A stretch of DNA of 53,942 nt from Lactiplantibacillus dongliensis (GCF_005405105.1 NZ_BJDK01000024.1:1-53942), one strand, 5' to 3'. Positions 43,284-52,226 are shown, counted from the first letter of the stretch. The notes: a model not told the origin generated them from the sequence alone. Translations and numbers: made by a program.

Positions 43284-43651
43284 CAGCCTGTGTCTTCTGC
43301 CAGCCAGCTAATCAGCACTACGTTGTTGAAAATGACGTGGCGGGGATGTTATATGATACCCATCCAGTGACACCCGGGCACGCACTGATTGTGACGAAGC
43401 AACATACTGCGACTTTTTTTAAAACGTCACTTGAGGTGCAAGTGGGCATGTTAGCTTTACTGCCAAAAGTAAAGGCCATCATTGATGCCAATTATCATCC
43501 AGCTGGTTATAATTTAGATGTGAATATCGGACGTGCCGGTGGTCAAGCCATTATGCATACTCATTTACATGTCATTCCGCGTTATCGGCATGACCAGCTA
43601 AGCACGAATCAGCCAATCCAGCGGCAGTTACCAGCTGGACTGCCAGGTTAA
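43280..43651 (+). CDS. HIT-family nucleotide hydrolase (paralogue 2)
   Basis: 123 aa. CVFCQ zinc half-site, PVTPGHALIVTKQH and the triad HTHLHVIPR. It is a close paralogue of the protein at 29026. Third gene of the sirtuin operon, coupled by a four-base overlap. HIT enzymes clear adenylated products; here it could process AMP or ADP-ribose derivatives linked to sirtuin chemistry (inference). Confidence 0.92.
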   Translation: MTACVFCQPANQHYVVENDVAGMLYDTHPVTPGHALIVTKQHTATFFKTSLEVQVGMLALLPKVKAIIDANYHPAGYNLDVNIGRAGGQAIMHTHLHVIPRYRHDQLSTNQPIQRQLPAGLPG

Positions 43652-43681
43652 GCTTTGTTCTAAGTGAGTGGAGGACTATTC

Positions 43682-43728
43682 AAAAAGCGCGATGCACCGT
43701 TTACTTTTAGGGGCATCGCGCTTTTTGA
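43682..43728. terminator. bidirectional terminator
   Basis: AAAAAGCGCGATGC/GCATCGCGCTTTTT stem, ending the sirtuin operon and the opposing small gene. Confidence 0.88.
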
Positions 43729-43737
43729 AATTAGTGA

Positions 43738-43923
43738 TTAGCCACGACTTTTAGTGGTCGTGGCGTTGTTTTTTAACGAGCGTTTACGGGCAAGTTGACG
43801 GCGAATGAAGGAGTACCCCATTAGCACCAGCGTCAGTAGGCCAACGATGATTGCCGCTTTCGTGAAACCAAAGATCCAAAAGAAAACCGCGATTGCGAGC
43901 GCACAATAGACTAGTAAAAACAT
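43738..43923 (-). CDS. 61-aa membrane protein, unknown
   Basis: Two hydrophobic helices (about 3-18 and 20-40) followed by a basic, Arg/Lys-rich tail. AAGGAGGG precedes ATG. Family not recognised. Confidence 0.6.
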   Translation of the reverse strand: MFLLVYCALAIAVFFWIFGFTKAAIIVGLLTLVLMGYSFIRRQLARKRSLKNNATTTKSRG

Positions 43924-44060
43924 GGGACCCTCCTTCTTTCATGTCGATAGGTTTTAAGTTTATAAGTCTATTGTAACGAGTAAAAATTGCTATCTCGTGA
44001 TTGAAATTTGAATTTTTTGTTAAGAGTGTGAGGACCAGCGGGTTGACCGTGAGCATTGAC

Positions 44061-44104
44061 TGGCCAAACAATGATCCGGTGTTTTTTCGGATGGTTGTTT
44101 GGTG
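44061..44104. other. inverted repeat without T run
   Basis: CCAAACAATGATCCG with CGGATGGTTGTTTGG around a GTGTTTTTT loop. It lies just past the 3' end of the 44121 gene on the minus strand. It could be a weak terminator or an RNA-stability hairpin. Confidence 0.45.
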
Positions 44105-44120
44105 CTGGCAAAAGTAAGAC

Positions 44121-44444
44121 CTACCGGCGATGCCGACTTAACCGTCGTTCATTAGCCATGGCCAATTGTTCAGGCGTGAGTTGATAAGTTTGGGCTGCAG
44201 CTAATTTTGTGAGACCAGCTTTTAAAGCCGCTAACTGTTCTTGATCACCAGCTGTGGCGGTTAATTTGGCCAATAAACTTTGTAACATTTTCACATTAGG
44301 CGTCAAAGTCTCACCGACTTGACGATCATATTGAGCTTGAGACAGACTATGAGTCTGCCAGCGCGTGACTCGACTGAGTAGTGTGAATAAGTGGGTCGTT
44401 AATAGTTCGATCAAGTAATCGCTTTCTTTAGCGGAAAATGCCAT
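44121..44444 (-). CDS. hypothetical cytoplasmic protein
   Basis: 107 aa, all-helical by eye, rich in Leu, Ala and Gln, with a basic end RRLSRHRR. No signal or membrane segment. TGGAGGG precedes ATG. Family not recognised. Confidence 0.6.
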   Translation of the reverse strand: MAFSAKESDYLIELLTTHLFTLLSRVTRWQTHSLSQAQYDRQVGETLTPNVKMLQSLLAKLTATAGDQEQLAALKAGLTKLAAAQTYQLTPEQLAMANERRLSRHRR

Positions 44445-44625
44445 TAAAATCCCTCCAGATTAGGTTTTGTTAAGTCTTAGTGTAGCACAATTAGGTGATT
44501 GGTTAGTTCGCCGAAACAATCATTATTAACAAGCTGCTCAAAAGCATGTGAATTCAGGGAAATCGTGAGAACTTGATCAAGAATCGTGGTAGATTATCGG
44601 TAATCGGTGAAGGGAGGAGATTAGG

Positions 44626-45099
44626 ATGATTGGTCATGTCACAAAAATAAATATTAGCCTGAATCAAGGCATCTTAACCGATTTTCATGGACGGCATTTT
44701 AAGTTTGCGTTATCGGCGGCACCACCAGTTGGGCCAGTGCAATTAGGCGAAGAATTTTACTTCACGCCCGAACTAACCGCAGCTGGGTTAACGGCGATAA
44801 AAATCAAGCGGCATCATCACGATGGGACTCGGATGGTCGTTCCGGTTGCGAATACTCCAGGGGGACCCCGGTTTGTGCGGATTGGCGAAATCGTCGTTAA
44901 TCTGGCGCAAATTCAGTATTATGAGATGTCAACGACTCAAAATGAACTTCGGAATGGTTATGAAACGACGGCGCGGCATTTGCTGATTCAAATGAAAGGC
45001 GGGCGCCAATTCAACTTTTATAACTGGGATAGTATTAACATTGATGAAGTCTTACAGACGTTAGAGATGCTACATACTGAAAATAAGAAGCTCGGCTAG
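44626..45099 (+). CDS. hypothetical protein
   Basis: 157 aa. The N-terminal half forms a small beta barrel-like pattern (GHVTKINISLNQGILTDFHGRHFKF), the C-terminal half a beta-rich segment with FVRIGEIVVNLAQIQYYEMS and FNFYNWDSINIDEVLQTLEML. No catalytic motif. AGGGAGGAG precedes the ATG. Function unknown. Confidence 0.6.
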   Translation: MIGHVTKINISLNQGILTDFHGRHFKFALSAAPPVGPVQLGEEFYFTPELTAAGLTAIKIKRHHHDGTRMVVPVANTPGGPRFVRIGEIVVNLAQIQYYEMSTTQNELRNGYETTARHLLIQMKGGRQFNFYNWDSINIDEVLQTLEMLHTENKKLG

Positions 45100-45121
45100 T
45101 GTTCACGTTACTCAGGGCATA

Positions 45122-45154
45122 CAAAAAGGTCTACGCTAAACCGCAGACCTTTAT
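45122..45154. terminator. bidirectional terminator
   Basis: AAAGGTCT/AGACCTTT stem between the convergent 44626 and GtrA genes. Confidence 0.7.
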
Positions 45155-45156
45155 TT

Positions 45157-45579
45157 TTATTCAGTTTGTTTTTTGAAAATGAATAGCTTACTAAAGAACC
45201 AATTAATGACCACAATGACGACTTGATCGATTAACTTAACTAGTAAGGGATTACCATGTAAGACGGAAATCCCAATGACCATAATGGCTTCATCGACCCC
45301 TAAGCTTAATAAGCGAAAGCCGAAAAATGAACCAGCTTCTCTGATGAGACTGCTTAAGGTCGGTGTCTTAGCGTCAAAGACCCACAGTTTATTCGTGATA
45401 TAGGCGAATAGAACGGATAATAGCCAGGCAATGACGTTGCTGAGCCAATAGGGCCATTGGATGAGATCATTAAATAACCAGAAAACCACAAAGTTTACGA
45501 CGGTCGTCAGACCACCAAAAATTAGATAGGCTAAAACGCTGCGATAGCGTTGCCACAGCTGTGTGATTAATTTTATCAT
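45157..45579 (-). CDS. GtrA-family membrane protein
   Basis: 140 aa with four membrane helices; FGGLTTVVNFVVFWLF, AWLLSVLFAYITNKLWVF and FSKLFIFKK are GtrA signatures. GtrA-like proteins flip or help flip undecaprenyl-linked sugars for surface glycosylation. ATG 45579 is preferred for its GGGGT site; 45597 has none. No adjacent glycosyltransferase. Confidence 0.88.
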   Translation of the reverse strand: MIKLITQLWQRYRSVLAYLIFGGLTTVVNFVVFWLFNDLIQWPYWLSNVIAWLLSVLFAYITNKLWVFDAKTPTLSSLIREAGSFFGFRLLSLGVDEAIMVIGISVLHGNPLLVKLIDQVVIVVINWFFSKLFIFKKQTE

Positions 45580-45623
45580 GTCGTTACCCCAACTCATTTA
45601 GTCACGGTTAGTTTGCCGTTGGT

Positions 45624-45776
45624 AGCCACTCTGGTTGGGCCAGCATCGGCTGGAACGTGGTGGCCACGTTTGTGAGCCACAAAGCGGTCTCACAAGCCGG
45701 GCTTTATCTAAGTCGGAAAACCACCGACCAAGATAAACGACACCACTGAGCCAATGCTGACCCGCCCGGCGTTAGT
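45624..45776 (-). repeat. structured intergenic repeat, subfamily B (inverted, full copy)
   Basis: Outer stem GGGCCAGCATCGGCT (45637-45651) with AGCCAATGCTGACCC (45749-45763), paired throughout if G-T pairs are allowed. Hairpins TTGTGAG/CTCACAA and TTTATCT/AGATAAA. The companion AACTAGCACTAA is at 45856. Together they account for the 45580-45926 gap. Confidence 0.88.
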
Positions 45777-45926
45777 CTAGGCCTAATTTATGAGGTACTT
45801 GTTAATCATAATTTAGAATGGCTAGGTGAACGAGCCTGGTTCCAAGCTGGCTGCCAACTAGCACTAACCGTCTTTATTAATATTTTAATCCTAGCACAAT
45901 TTGAGTGGGATAAAAGCAGCGAATGA

Positions 45927-46166
45927 TTACTTTTCGGCTAAATCGTTGAAATAAGCTTCAAAAGTGGCTTGGGCATCACTTAATTCAGTAAAGTGTTCGA
46001 CGGCAACGGTCGTGTGGCCGAGCGTGGTTAAGGCTTGAACCTTAACGCTGAATGGCCGTGTGCGATGCCGTTTTAATGCCAGAATGATTTGATAGGTGAC
46101 TTCACCATTAATAACGATGGTTTGACTAACAATAACGCCGTTGGGTACTTTAAGCGTTGCTAACAT
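45927..46166 (-). CDS. small hypothetical protein
   Basis: 79 aa from ATG 46166, which has GAGGAGGCGG upstream; the frame open to 46265 is an upstream extension without a site. A beta-rich N-terminal half and helical C-terminus (SDAQATFEAYFNDLAE). No known family. Confidence 0.6.
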   Translation of the reverse strand: MLATLKVPNGVIVSQTIVINGEVTYQIILALKRHRTRPFSVKVQALTTLGHTTVAVEHFTELSDAQATFEAYFNDLAEK

Positions 46167-46361
46167 GGGAACCGCCTCCTCATGGAATACCCCCATTGTA
46201 GCCGTTAGATGTAAATTAACCACTTTGTTTGTGTAAATGTTGTGTAAAAGCGGTGGTTCGGCCACTTAACTGTTGGTAACTAGCAAATCTAACATTTGAG
46301 AACGCATTCATGAACGATAAATGTTAAAATAAAGATAGTAGATTGAAAGGGTGTGGCGCAC

Positions 46362-46832
46362 ATGTTACAAGAATATACGAATATTTTAGTTCCCATGGAT
46401 GGTTCCAAGCAGGCGGAGACCGCGTTGAACAAGGCGGTTGAAGTTGCCAAGCGTAACCAAGCCCATATTGACGTTTTATCAGTGATCGATCCCGGTCAGT
46501 TCGGTTACAATTTAGCCGGTTTAGCTGATGGTGATATTACGTATCAACTCGTTCAAGACTCAGAAGCCTATTTACAAAAAACGGTTGACCAGATAAAAAA
46601 AGATGGCTTTGATGATGTTGAATTCCATATCCGGATGGGGAGTCCTAAACCCATCATTTCGCAAGACTTTATTCGCGATCATCACAATGACTTAATCATG
46701 ATGGGGGCTACCGGATTGAATGCGATGGAACGGGTCTTAGAAGGCTCCGTTACGACTTATGTTCAACGCAATGCCTTAACCGATGTTATTGTTGTTAAAA
46801 CTGATTTAAATAATACGCAATTAGCAAAATAG
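46362..46832 (+). CDS. universal stress protein (UspA family)
   Basis: 156 aa. ILVPMDGSKQAETALNKAV at the N-terminus and the ATP-binding signature MMGATGLNAMERVLEGSVTTYV (Gly-2x-Gly-9x-Gly-Ser) place it in the ATP-binding Usp subgroup. ATG 46362 is preferred over GTG 46353, which lies within AAAGGGTG. Confidence 0.93.
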   Translation: MLQEYTNILVPMDGSKQAETALNKAVEVAKRNQAHIDVLSVIDPGQFGYNLAGLADGDITYQLVQDSEAYLQKTVDQIKKDGFDDVEFHIRMGSPKPIISQDFIRDHHNDLIMMGATGLNAMERVLEGSVTTYVQRNALTDVIVVKTDLNNTQLAK

Positions 46833-46834
46833 CC

Positions 46835-46876
46835 TTAAAAAAGTTCTGACCATTGGTGGCCAGAACTTTTTTTAAG
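46835..46876. terminator. bidirectional terminator
   Basis: AAAAAAGTTCTG/CAGAACTTTTTT stem between the UspA gene and the convergent ABC permease gene. Confidence 0.88.
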
Positions 46877-46877
46877 G

Positions 46878-47678
46878 CTATTTTTTAAGCTTGAGTTTCT
46901 GATTAAAGTAGTAGGCAATTCCCCCCATGATGACACAACCAATAATCATGGTGAGCATCGGCACGGTTGGGTTAAAGTAGCCCGGCTGCGCATTAGCGTG
47001 GTAGCCCATTAAGAACTTCAGAAAATTGACGAGCCCATCTAAATTATAGCTGTGTTGGTTAAGCGATGAATTGGAAAGAAAGACCAGCAAGAAAAAGCCT
47101 AAGACTGGGATCGCGATAAGCGCAATATTACGAGTAAACTTGGTTAATAAGCTGAAAATACTGCCAACTGCCATTCCGGTTAAGCCAAGCCCAATGAAGA
47201 AGAGCCAGTTAAAGACCATATAGCCTAAAATGTTGACGAATAAGTTTGAACCGAGAAAGTGGTCGTATAAGCTGTAAAGGGTTGAGCCGAGAAAAGCTTG
47301 ACCGCTGTGACCACGAGCCGGTGCGGTGACTAGGAAGTTGTATAGGGTCGCAATGATTTCCATGCCAAAGCTCAAGCCAATCAGACTGATGACTCGGGCT
47401 TGCCAATAAGTCTTACGCGAGATGCCGTTTTGAATCAACAATTTGAAGTTGTCATAAGTCAAAGACATCGTGATTGAAATAAAGAAGCCAAAGGCGACCC
47501 CGATACCGAGGTCCGTTAACGTACTGGTGAATGAATAGTGCCCTAAATTACCAGTCAAAATAGCAAATAATAAAGGTAGGACCACAAAAGCGATTAAGAT
47601 AATGGCATAGGCCCGCCATAATAATTGAAGTTGCTCCATCAAGATATAGCGGGTTACCGCCCAGCGTTTAGTTGACAT
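46878..47678 (-). CDS. ABC transporter permease
   Basis: 266 aa with six membrane helices. The N-terminal helix is followed by a hydrophilic turn and two glycine-rich helices as in ABC-2 type exporters. ATG 47678 follows AAGGAGG and lies 11 bases inside the ATPase gene. Last gene of a GntR-ATPase-permease operon, the YtrA/YtrB layout in which the regulator represses its own transporter. Substrate not predictable. Confidence 0.82.
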   Translation of the reverse strand: MSTKRWAVTRYILMEQLQLLWRAYAIILIAFVVLPLLFAILTGNLGHYSFTSTLTDLGIGVAFGFFISITMSLTYDNFKLLIQNGISRKTYWQARVISLIGLSFGMEIIATLYNFLVTAPARGHSGQAFLGSTLYSLYDHFLGSNLFVNILGYMVFNWLFFIGLGLTGMAVGSIFSLLTKFTRNIALIAIPVLGFFLLVFLSNSSLNQHSYNLDGLVNFLKFLMGYHANAQPGYFNPTVPMLTMIIGCVIMGGIAYYFNQKLKLKK

Positions 47679-48543
47679 GGGTTGTGGCCTCCTTAGCATT
47701 AGTTAAGTTGACGAAGAGCTTCTGTAAGTCGAGGCGTTCGATCGTAACCGTGTCAGGAATCGGACGGTCATCTTCCAAAGCCCCATAGACATAGTTCGCC
47801 GTAATCCCGCCAAGATGATCTTGACCGATGACATTCAGACCAGCTGTATAGCCGGTCACATCGGTATCGGGACCCGTAATCATGTAGGCCCGGTCTAAAA
47901 TATCACTGACACTACCATTCACAATAATTTGGTGTTGATCCAAGATAAAGACGTGTTCGATCAAGTTGGCGATTTCTTCGATTAAGTGGGTTGAAATCAC
48001 AAAGGTTCGGGGCCGTTCCGTATAGCTATCAATTAATGCTTGATAGAAAAGCTCACGATGATTGGCATCCAAACCTAAGACGGGTTCATCTAAAAAGATA
48101 TAATCGGCGGGGACGCACAAGGCAACGATCAGCTTAAAGATGGTGCGATAGCCGGTTGACAGCTTACCAAAACGCTGATTCAAATTCAGGTCGAATTTAG
48201 CGGCTAATTGGGTGGCATAGTCACGGTCAAAGGCACCATAGAATAAAGCCGTACTGTTAAGCAATCTTTTTAAACGACTGCGGTCATTATACATGTTCAC
48301 TTCACTCATCAAGTATAGTCGGCCCAAGGTGTGGTCATTGTCGTGCAACGTTTCACCGTCGAGTGTCGCGGTGCCGCTAGTCGGGAAGAGCCGATCGCTG
48401 ATAATGTTCAGCAACGTACTCTTACCCGCACCGTTGCGGCCTAAGAGCCCATAAATCTTTTTCGGTTCGATAGTCAGGTTAAGGTTATCAAGGACTGACT
48501 GCCCGTGGAACTGCTGAGTGATGGCTTGCAGTTGAATACTCAT
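47668..48543 (-). CDS. ABC transporter ATP-binding protein
   Basis: 291 aa. Walker A GLLGRNGAGKST, signature LSTGYRT (LSGGQ position), Walker B YIFLDEPVLGLD and switch His in VISTHLIEE. The C-terminal 70 residues are an accessory domain. Start ATGA overlaps the GntR stop. Confidence 0.92.
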   Translation of the reverse strand: MSIQLQAITQQFHGQSVLDNLNLTIEPKKIYGLLGRNGAGKSTLLNIISDRLFPTSGTATLDGETLHDNDHTLGRLYLMSEVNMYNDRSRLKRLLNSTALFYGAFDRDYATQLAAKFDLNLNQRFGKLSTGYRTIFKLIVALCVPADYIFLDEPVLGLDANHRELFYQALIDSYTERPRTFVISTHLIEEIANLIEHVFILDQHQIIVNGSVSDILDRAYMITGPDTDVTGYTAGLNVIGQDHLGGITANYVYGALEDDRPIPDTVTIERLDLQKLFVNLTNAKEATTHVN

Positions 48544-48911
48544 TGTGTGGTAAACCCCCGTTCGATTAATTGTGCTAATTCTTGTTTCGTAATGTGAAGC
48601 TTGCGGGCCTCACTGACTAGGTTCTTCACGTAGTCGTCATAAAATTGATTGCGTCGTTTTTCAACGATTTTGGCTTGAGCGCCAGGGACGACGAACATGC
48701 CTACCCCGCGCCGCTTTTCAATCAACTGGGCATCGACGAGAATGTTCATGCCCTTTAAAACGGTGGCGGGATTAATATGGAATTCTTTAGAAATTTCGGT
48801 CGTCGAAGGGACCTGTTCACCTTCCGCAAAGCTTTGGGCGAAGATGGCTTCTTCGATTTGATCGGCAACTTGCAAGTAAATCGGTTCGGTACTATTAAAA
48901 TTGAACTGCAT
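48540..48911 (-). CDS. GntR-family regulator, YtrA subfamily
   Basis: 123 aa. Winged helix with EPIYLQVADQIEEAIF, VPSTTEISKEFHINPATVLKGM and EKRRGVGMFV, and only a short helical tail, as in YtrA regulators of ABC operons. It is first in the operon with the ATPase and permease and overlaps the ATPase gene by four bases. Probably represses this operon. Confidence 0.92.
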   Translation of the reverse strand: MQFNFNSTEPIYLQVADQIEEAIFAQSFAEGEQVPSTTEISKEFHINPATVLKGMNILVDAQLIEKRRGVGMFVVPGAQAKIVEKRRNQFYDDYVKNLVSEARKLHITKQELAQLIERGFTTQ

Positions 48912-48940
48912 ATTTTCACCTCATTGCAGTGGGATAACCG

Positions 48941-49219
48941 TTATTTAGCTGCCAGCTTGTGGTGGTGCGGGTTGGTTAATTGCCGTTCGGCGCGATCGAT
49001 GCGGGCGGCGACCCAGCTTGATAGTAAGAGTAACAACCCTAAGACGGCTAATAAGCTGTCTTGGTGTTCAAAAACGGTCAAACTGGCTAATAGCCCATTA
49101 GCGCCTAGCCAAAGCAACGGCATCAGGCTCCCCAGCCAAAATGCATGCCGATTCGCTAAACCATAGCGATGCAGCGGGGTAATAACGATTAATAACGCGA
49201 CTAATCCAAAGTATACCAT
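48941..49219 (-). CDS. small membrane protein, unknown
   Basis: 92 aa with three hydrophobic segments (about 3-16, 28-48, 58-73) and a basic, His-rich end. GGAGGAG precedes ATG. It lies between the BceB-like permease and the YtrA-type operon, in the same direction, 22 bases after the permease stop, so it may be part of the BceAB transcript. Confidence 0.6.
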   Translation of the reverse strand: MVYFGLVALLIVITPLHRYGLANRHAFWLGSLMPLLWLGANGLLASLTVFEHQDSLLAVLGLLLLLSSWVAARIDRAERQLTNPHHHKLAAK

Positions 49220-49241
49220 GATTCATCCCTCCTCCAAAAGG

Positions 49242-51035
49242 TTATTGCAAGACGATTCGTTGATAGATCTTGACGGTAATCAGATAGTAAATTAAATACA
49301 GACCAGCAAAAATGAGGAATGGTAACCAGATGCCGGTATAAGGTGAGGTGACCATTAAAAACTTAAACATTTGTAAGCCGAACAACACATGAATGACGCC
49401 GACAATACCTGGCAAGATAAACAAGACGGCGATTTCTTTGCGAATCGCACCGGTCAGTTGTCGCTGCGTTGTGCCCAGCTTGTCGAGCATCTGGTAACGA
49501 TGCTGGTCAGCGGCGGCACCGGACAAAATCTTGAACATTAAGCAGCTGGCTAACATTGCAAGGAAAGCCACGCCTAAGAAGAAGCCCATAAATTGCAAGC
49601 CGGAATACATACTGTTGATTTGCAAGTAAGCGCCGTAACGACCGCCTAAATTAGTGGCGACTTTGTAGCTGGCGTCGTGTTTAGCAGCCGTTTTCACCAA
49701 GCGTTTGATGGCTGGTAAGTTGGCGGTGACGTCTTTGGTTGCAAAGACTGTTAATGTTTTTTCAGGTTGCGCTAGTTTTTGATACGCACTAGGCGTTAAG
49801 AAGACGGCAGCTTTCATTTGATTGCCATTGGTCTGCAATTGGCCTAATTGATAGCTGTATTGACTCTTTTGCAATTGTTTAGCCGAGTTAGTGACCGCTT
49901 TAAAGGCCAACTGGTTCTTCCCGTGCATATTTAAGGTAGTAAATGGGTGTGTATTGAATTCACTAGCTTGGTAATAGACGGCTTTTTTAGCCACTTTAAA
50001 GTGGTAATTGGTTTGAGTCTTAGGTTTTAAAGCCTTGATCTGGTTTTGTTCAGTCTTAGTTGGATTGACCAAAGCGAGATCATAGGCGTTGCTGGCATTA
50101 GCCATCATTGGCACTTGACGATGGAAGCCCATCCCCGTTGTGATGGCCCCTAAAGCTAAGGCAAATAACAACGCCACGATTGAGAGAATCTTCGTATAGT
50201 TATGAATCCGGAAGCTCAATTGTGACAACGTAAAGTTATTCAAGCCACGATGAGCAATGGCAAAGTGTTTCAGCCAAACGATCAAACCGACAAAGATGGC
50301 GTTGAAGAGGAAGTAAGTTCCCATAACGATCGTGACTAACGCTATTGCAATCCCGAGCATTTGTAACTTATCTAAGTTCGCCATAGACCAGTAGCCAACC
50401 GCGATAAGTAAAGTGCCGCCAATAATTTGAATCCCTTGCCACACCGGCTTGAGTTGTGGCCGGTTCGGCTGGTCGTTACTGTGAAGCAACTTTAAGGCGG
50501 GAGTCTTGGTTAGCGCGATTAAGTTAAAGAGGCCAGCAAGTAAGAATAAGCCTACATATAGAAGCAAGGTCTTTAAAGCTGCTGGGAAGTACCAGGCGGC
50601 CAAGTGGTGCAAGGTTAGCCCGAGACTGCTAATCAACAACTGGCTAATGCCCATCGTCAAGAGGGTCCCAAACAAAATGCCGGCTAAGGTGGCCACAATT
50701 CCCACAAGTAGGGTTTCGAGCCAAATTAATTGGCCAATCTTACCCTTACGTGCGCCAACAAGCATGAAGAGGCCATAATCGCGTTTGCGCATGCTGAGTA
50801 AGAATGAATTGGCATAGCCGATGTAGACTAAGGTGATGATGGTTAGTAGTACGGAACCAAATTGAAAAATAATGCCGACTAAGCCGATGCCGGTATTTTC
50901 TTTTAAAAAGCTTTGATTAGTGGCTAGGGCTTCGAACATATAGAAGATGGCGCTGGACATGATTAAGCCGGAAAAAAGGACTAAGTAGTCGCGCCAGCGG
51001 TTCTTGAAGCCGGTCATGGCAAGTTTAGTTAACAT
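49242..51035 (-). CDS. BceB-type ABC permease (FtsX family)
   Basis: 597 aa. Ten membrane helices and a large extracellular domain (about residues 305-470) between helices 7 and 8, the layout of peptide-antibiotic resistance permeases such as BceB or VraG. The helix MRKRDYGLFMLVGARKGKIG is typical. It forms an operon with the ATPase 14 bases upstream. BceAB modules usually pair with a BceRS two-component system; none is present here. Confidence 0.85.
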   Translation of the reverse strand: MLTKLAMTGFKNRWRDYLVLFSGLIMSSAIFYMFEALATNQSFLKENTGIGLVGIIFQFGSVLLTIITLVYIGYANSFLLSMRKRDYGLFMLVGARKGKIGQLIWLETLLVGIVATLAGILFGTLLTMGISQLLISSLGLTLHHLAAWYFPAALKTLLLYVGLFLLAGLFNLIALTKTPALKLLHSNDQPNRPQLKPVWQGIQIIGGTLLIAVGYWSMANLDKLQMLGIAIALVTIVMGTYFLFNAIFVGLIVWLKHFAIAHRGLNNFTLSQLSFRIHNYTKILSIVALLFALALGAITTGMGFHRQVPMMANASNAYDLALVNPTKTEQNQIKALKPKTQTNYHFKVAKKAVYYQASEFNTHPFTTLNMHGKNQLAFKAVTNSAKQLQKSQYSYQLGQLQTNGNQMKAAVFLTPSAYQKLAQPEKTLTVFATKDVTANLPAIKRLVKTAAKHDASYKVATNLGGRYGAYLQINSMYSGLQFMGFFLGVAFLAMLASCLMFKILSGAAADQHRYQMLDKLGTTQRQLTGAIRKEIAVLFILPGIVGVIHVLFGLQMFKFLMVTSPYTGIWLPFLIFAGLYLIYYLITVKIYQRIVLQ

Positions 51036-51049
51036 GGAAGGGCTCCTTT

Positions 51050-51808
51050 CTATTGTTCAAATGTCCCTAAAGTGTCAAGAATTTGTTGATAAAAGTCTTT
51101 ACGCGGCAAGTCACCACGTTTTAATTCTTGCCCGATCCGGCCGTCTTTAATGAATAAGATACGTTGGCAGTAACTGGCTGAAAAGGGATCGTGGGTAACT
51201 AGCAAGATTGATACGGCTTGTTCGCGATTGATTTTACTGAATAAGTCGAGTAATTCGCGGGCTGAACTAGAATCTAGCGCCCCAGTAGGTTCATCACCGA
51301 ATAACATGGCCGGTTGGTTAATGAGCGCGCGTGCAGCGGCAACCCGTTGCTTTTGACCACCAGAAAGCTCATTTGGATAGTTGGTCAAGAATTCAGCGAT
51401 GCCCAGTTGACGCGCCACATTTTCTACGGCGGGCTTGATTCGTTTCATGGCCACGTTTTGTAATGTTAACGGCAGGGCGATATTTTCGTAAGCAGTCATC
51501 GTTTCGAGTAAGTTGAAATCTTGGAAGATAAAGCCGATTTCTTTTGCTCGGAAGTCCGCTAATTGGTTGCCTTTTAAATGGGTAATCGGTTGTCGATGAA
51601 TGGTGACCTCACCGCTAGTTGGTTGGTCCAAAGTTGCTAACATATTTAGCAAGGTCGTCTTCCCAGAACCGGAGGCCCCCATGATGCCAACGAATTCCCC
51701 TTCGTTGACTGTGAAATCAATGCCCTTTAAGGCTTCATATTGTTTGCTGCCGGCTTTCCCGTAAGTCTTGTGTAGATCGGCAACCGTCATAATTGGTGTG
51801 TTAGGCAT
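51050..51808 (-). CDS. BceA-type ABC transporter ATP-binding protein
   Basis: 252 aa MacB/BceA-type ATPase. Walker A GIMGASGSGKTTLLN, Q-loop FIFQDFNLL, signature LSGGQKQRVAAARAL, Walker B AMLFGDEPTGALD. AAAAGGAG precedes ATG. First gene of the BceAB-like operon. Confidence 0.93.
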   Translation of the reverse strand: MPNTPIMTVADLHKTYGKAGSKQYEALKGIDFTVNEGEFVGIMGASGSGKTTLLNMLATLDQPTSGEVTIHRQPITHLKGNQLADFRAKEIGFIFQDFNLLETMTAYENIALPLTLQNVAMKRIKPAVENVARQLGIAEFLTNYPNELSGGQKQRVAAARALINQPAMLFGDEPTGALDSSSARELLDLFSKINREQAVSILLVTHDPFSASYCQRILFIKDGRIGQELKRGDLPRKDFYQQILDTLGTFEQ

Positions 51809-51842
51809 AATCAGTTCTCCTTTTAACGCTTCGTTTGTTATT

Positions 51843-51893
51843 TAGTTAATTACTTATGTAACTAACTATAAAGGCGACTAGCTACTTTGTCAA
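51843..51893 (-). promoter_or_regulatory. promoter and operator of the BceAB-like operon
   Basis: Minus strand: TTGACA (51888-51893), 17-base spacer, TATAGT (51865-51870). A near-perfect 26-base palindrome, TAGTTA...TAACTAACTA (51843-51868), overlaps the -10 box and start region, a typical repressor site. Its regulator is not encoded beside it. From here to the terminator at 52141 I see nothing else. Confidence 0.7.
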
Positions 51894-52140
51894 TGTTATC
51901 CGTTTTATTTTGGCTGCGGTTAAGGTGGTAAAGTCAATGATATCAAGCACTTTACTGATTAATAATTTTATTTTTGGGGGCTGCTTTTGTGGGTAATGTG
52001 GTTAGTTAGTGGGGGTGTTTTTGAGTGCAAGTAACTAAGCTGTGTGCAAGCTTAGTCATGGACTTTATAGCATGATAGTCAAGTTAGATAAGCGTCTTTG
52101 CGTGGGGGCGACAACATGTCTGGGCAAGACTGAAAACAAA

Positions 52141-52175
52141 AAACGGTGCTACCAAGTTAATTGGTAACACCATTG
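52141..52175 (-). terminator. terminator of the 3D-domain gene
   Basis: ATGGTGTTACCAA/TTGGTAGCACCGT stem followed on the minus strand by TTTTTTG. Confidence 0.8.
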
Positions 52176-52226
52176 GAATAGATTGATCAGCGGCTAAGCG
52201 GGGGGCCTAGCCGTTGTTGACAATTG

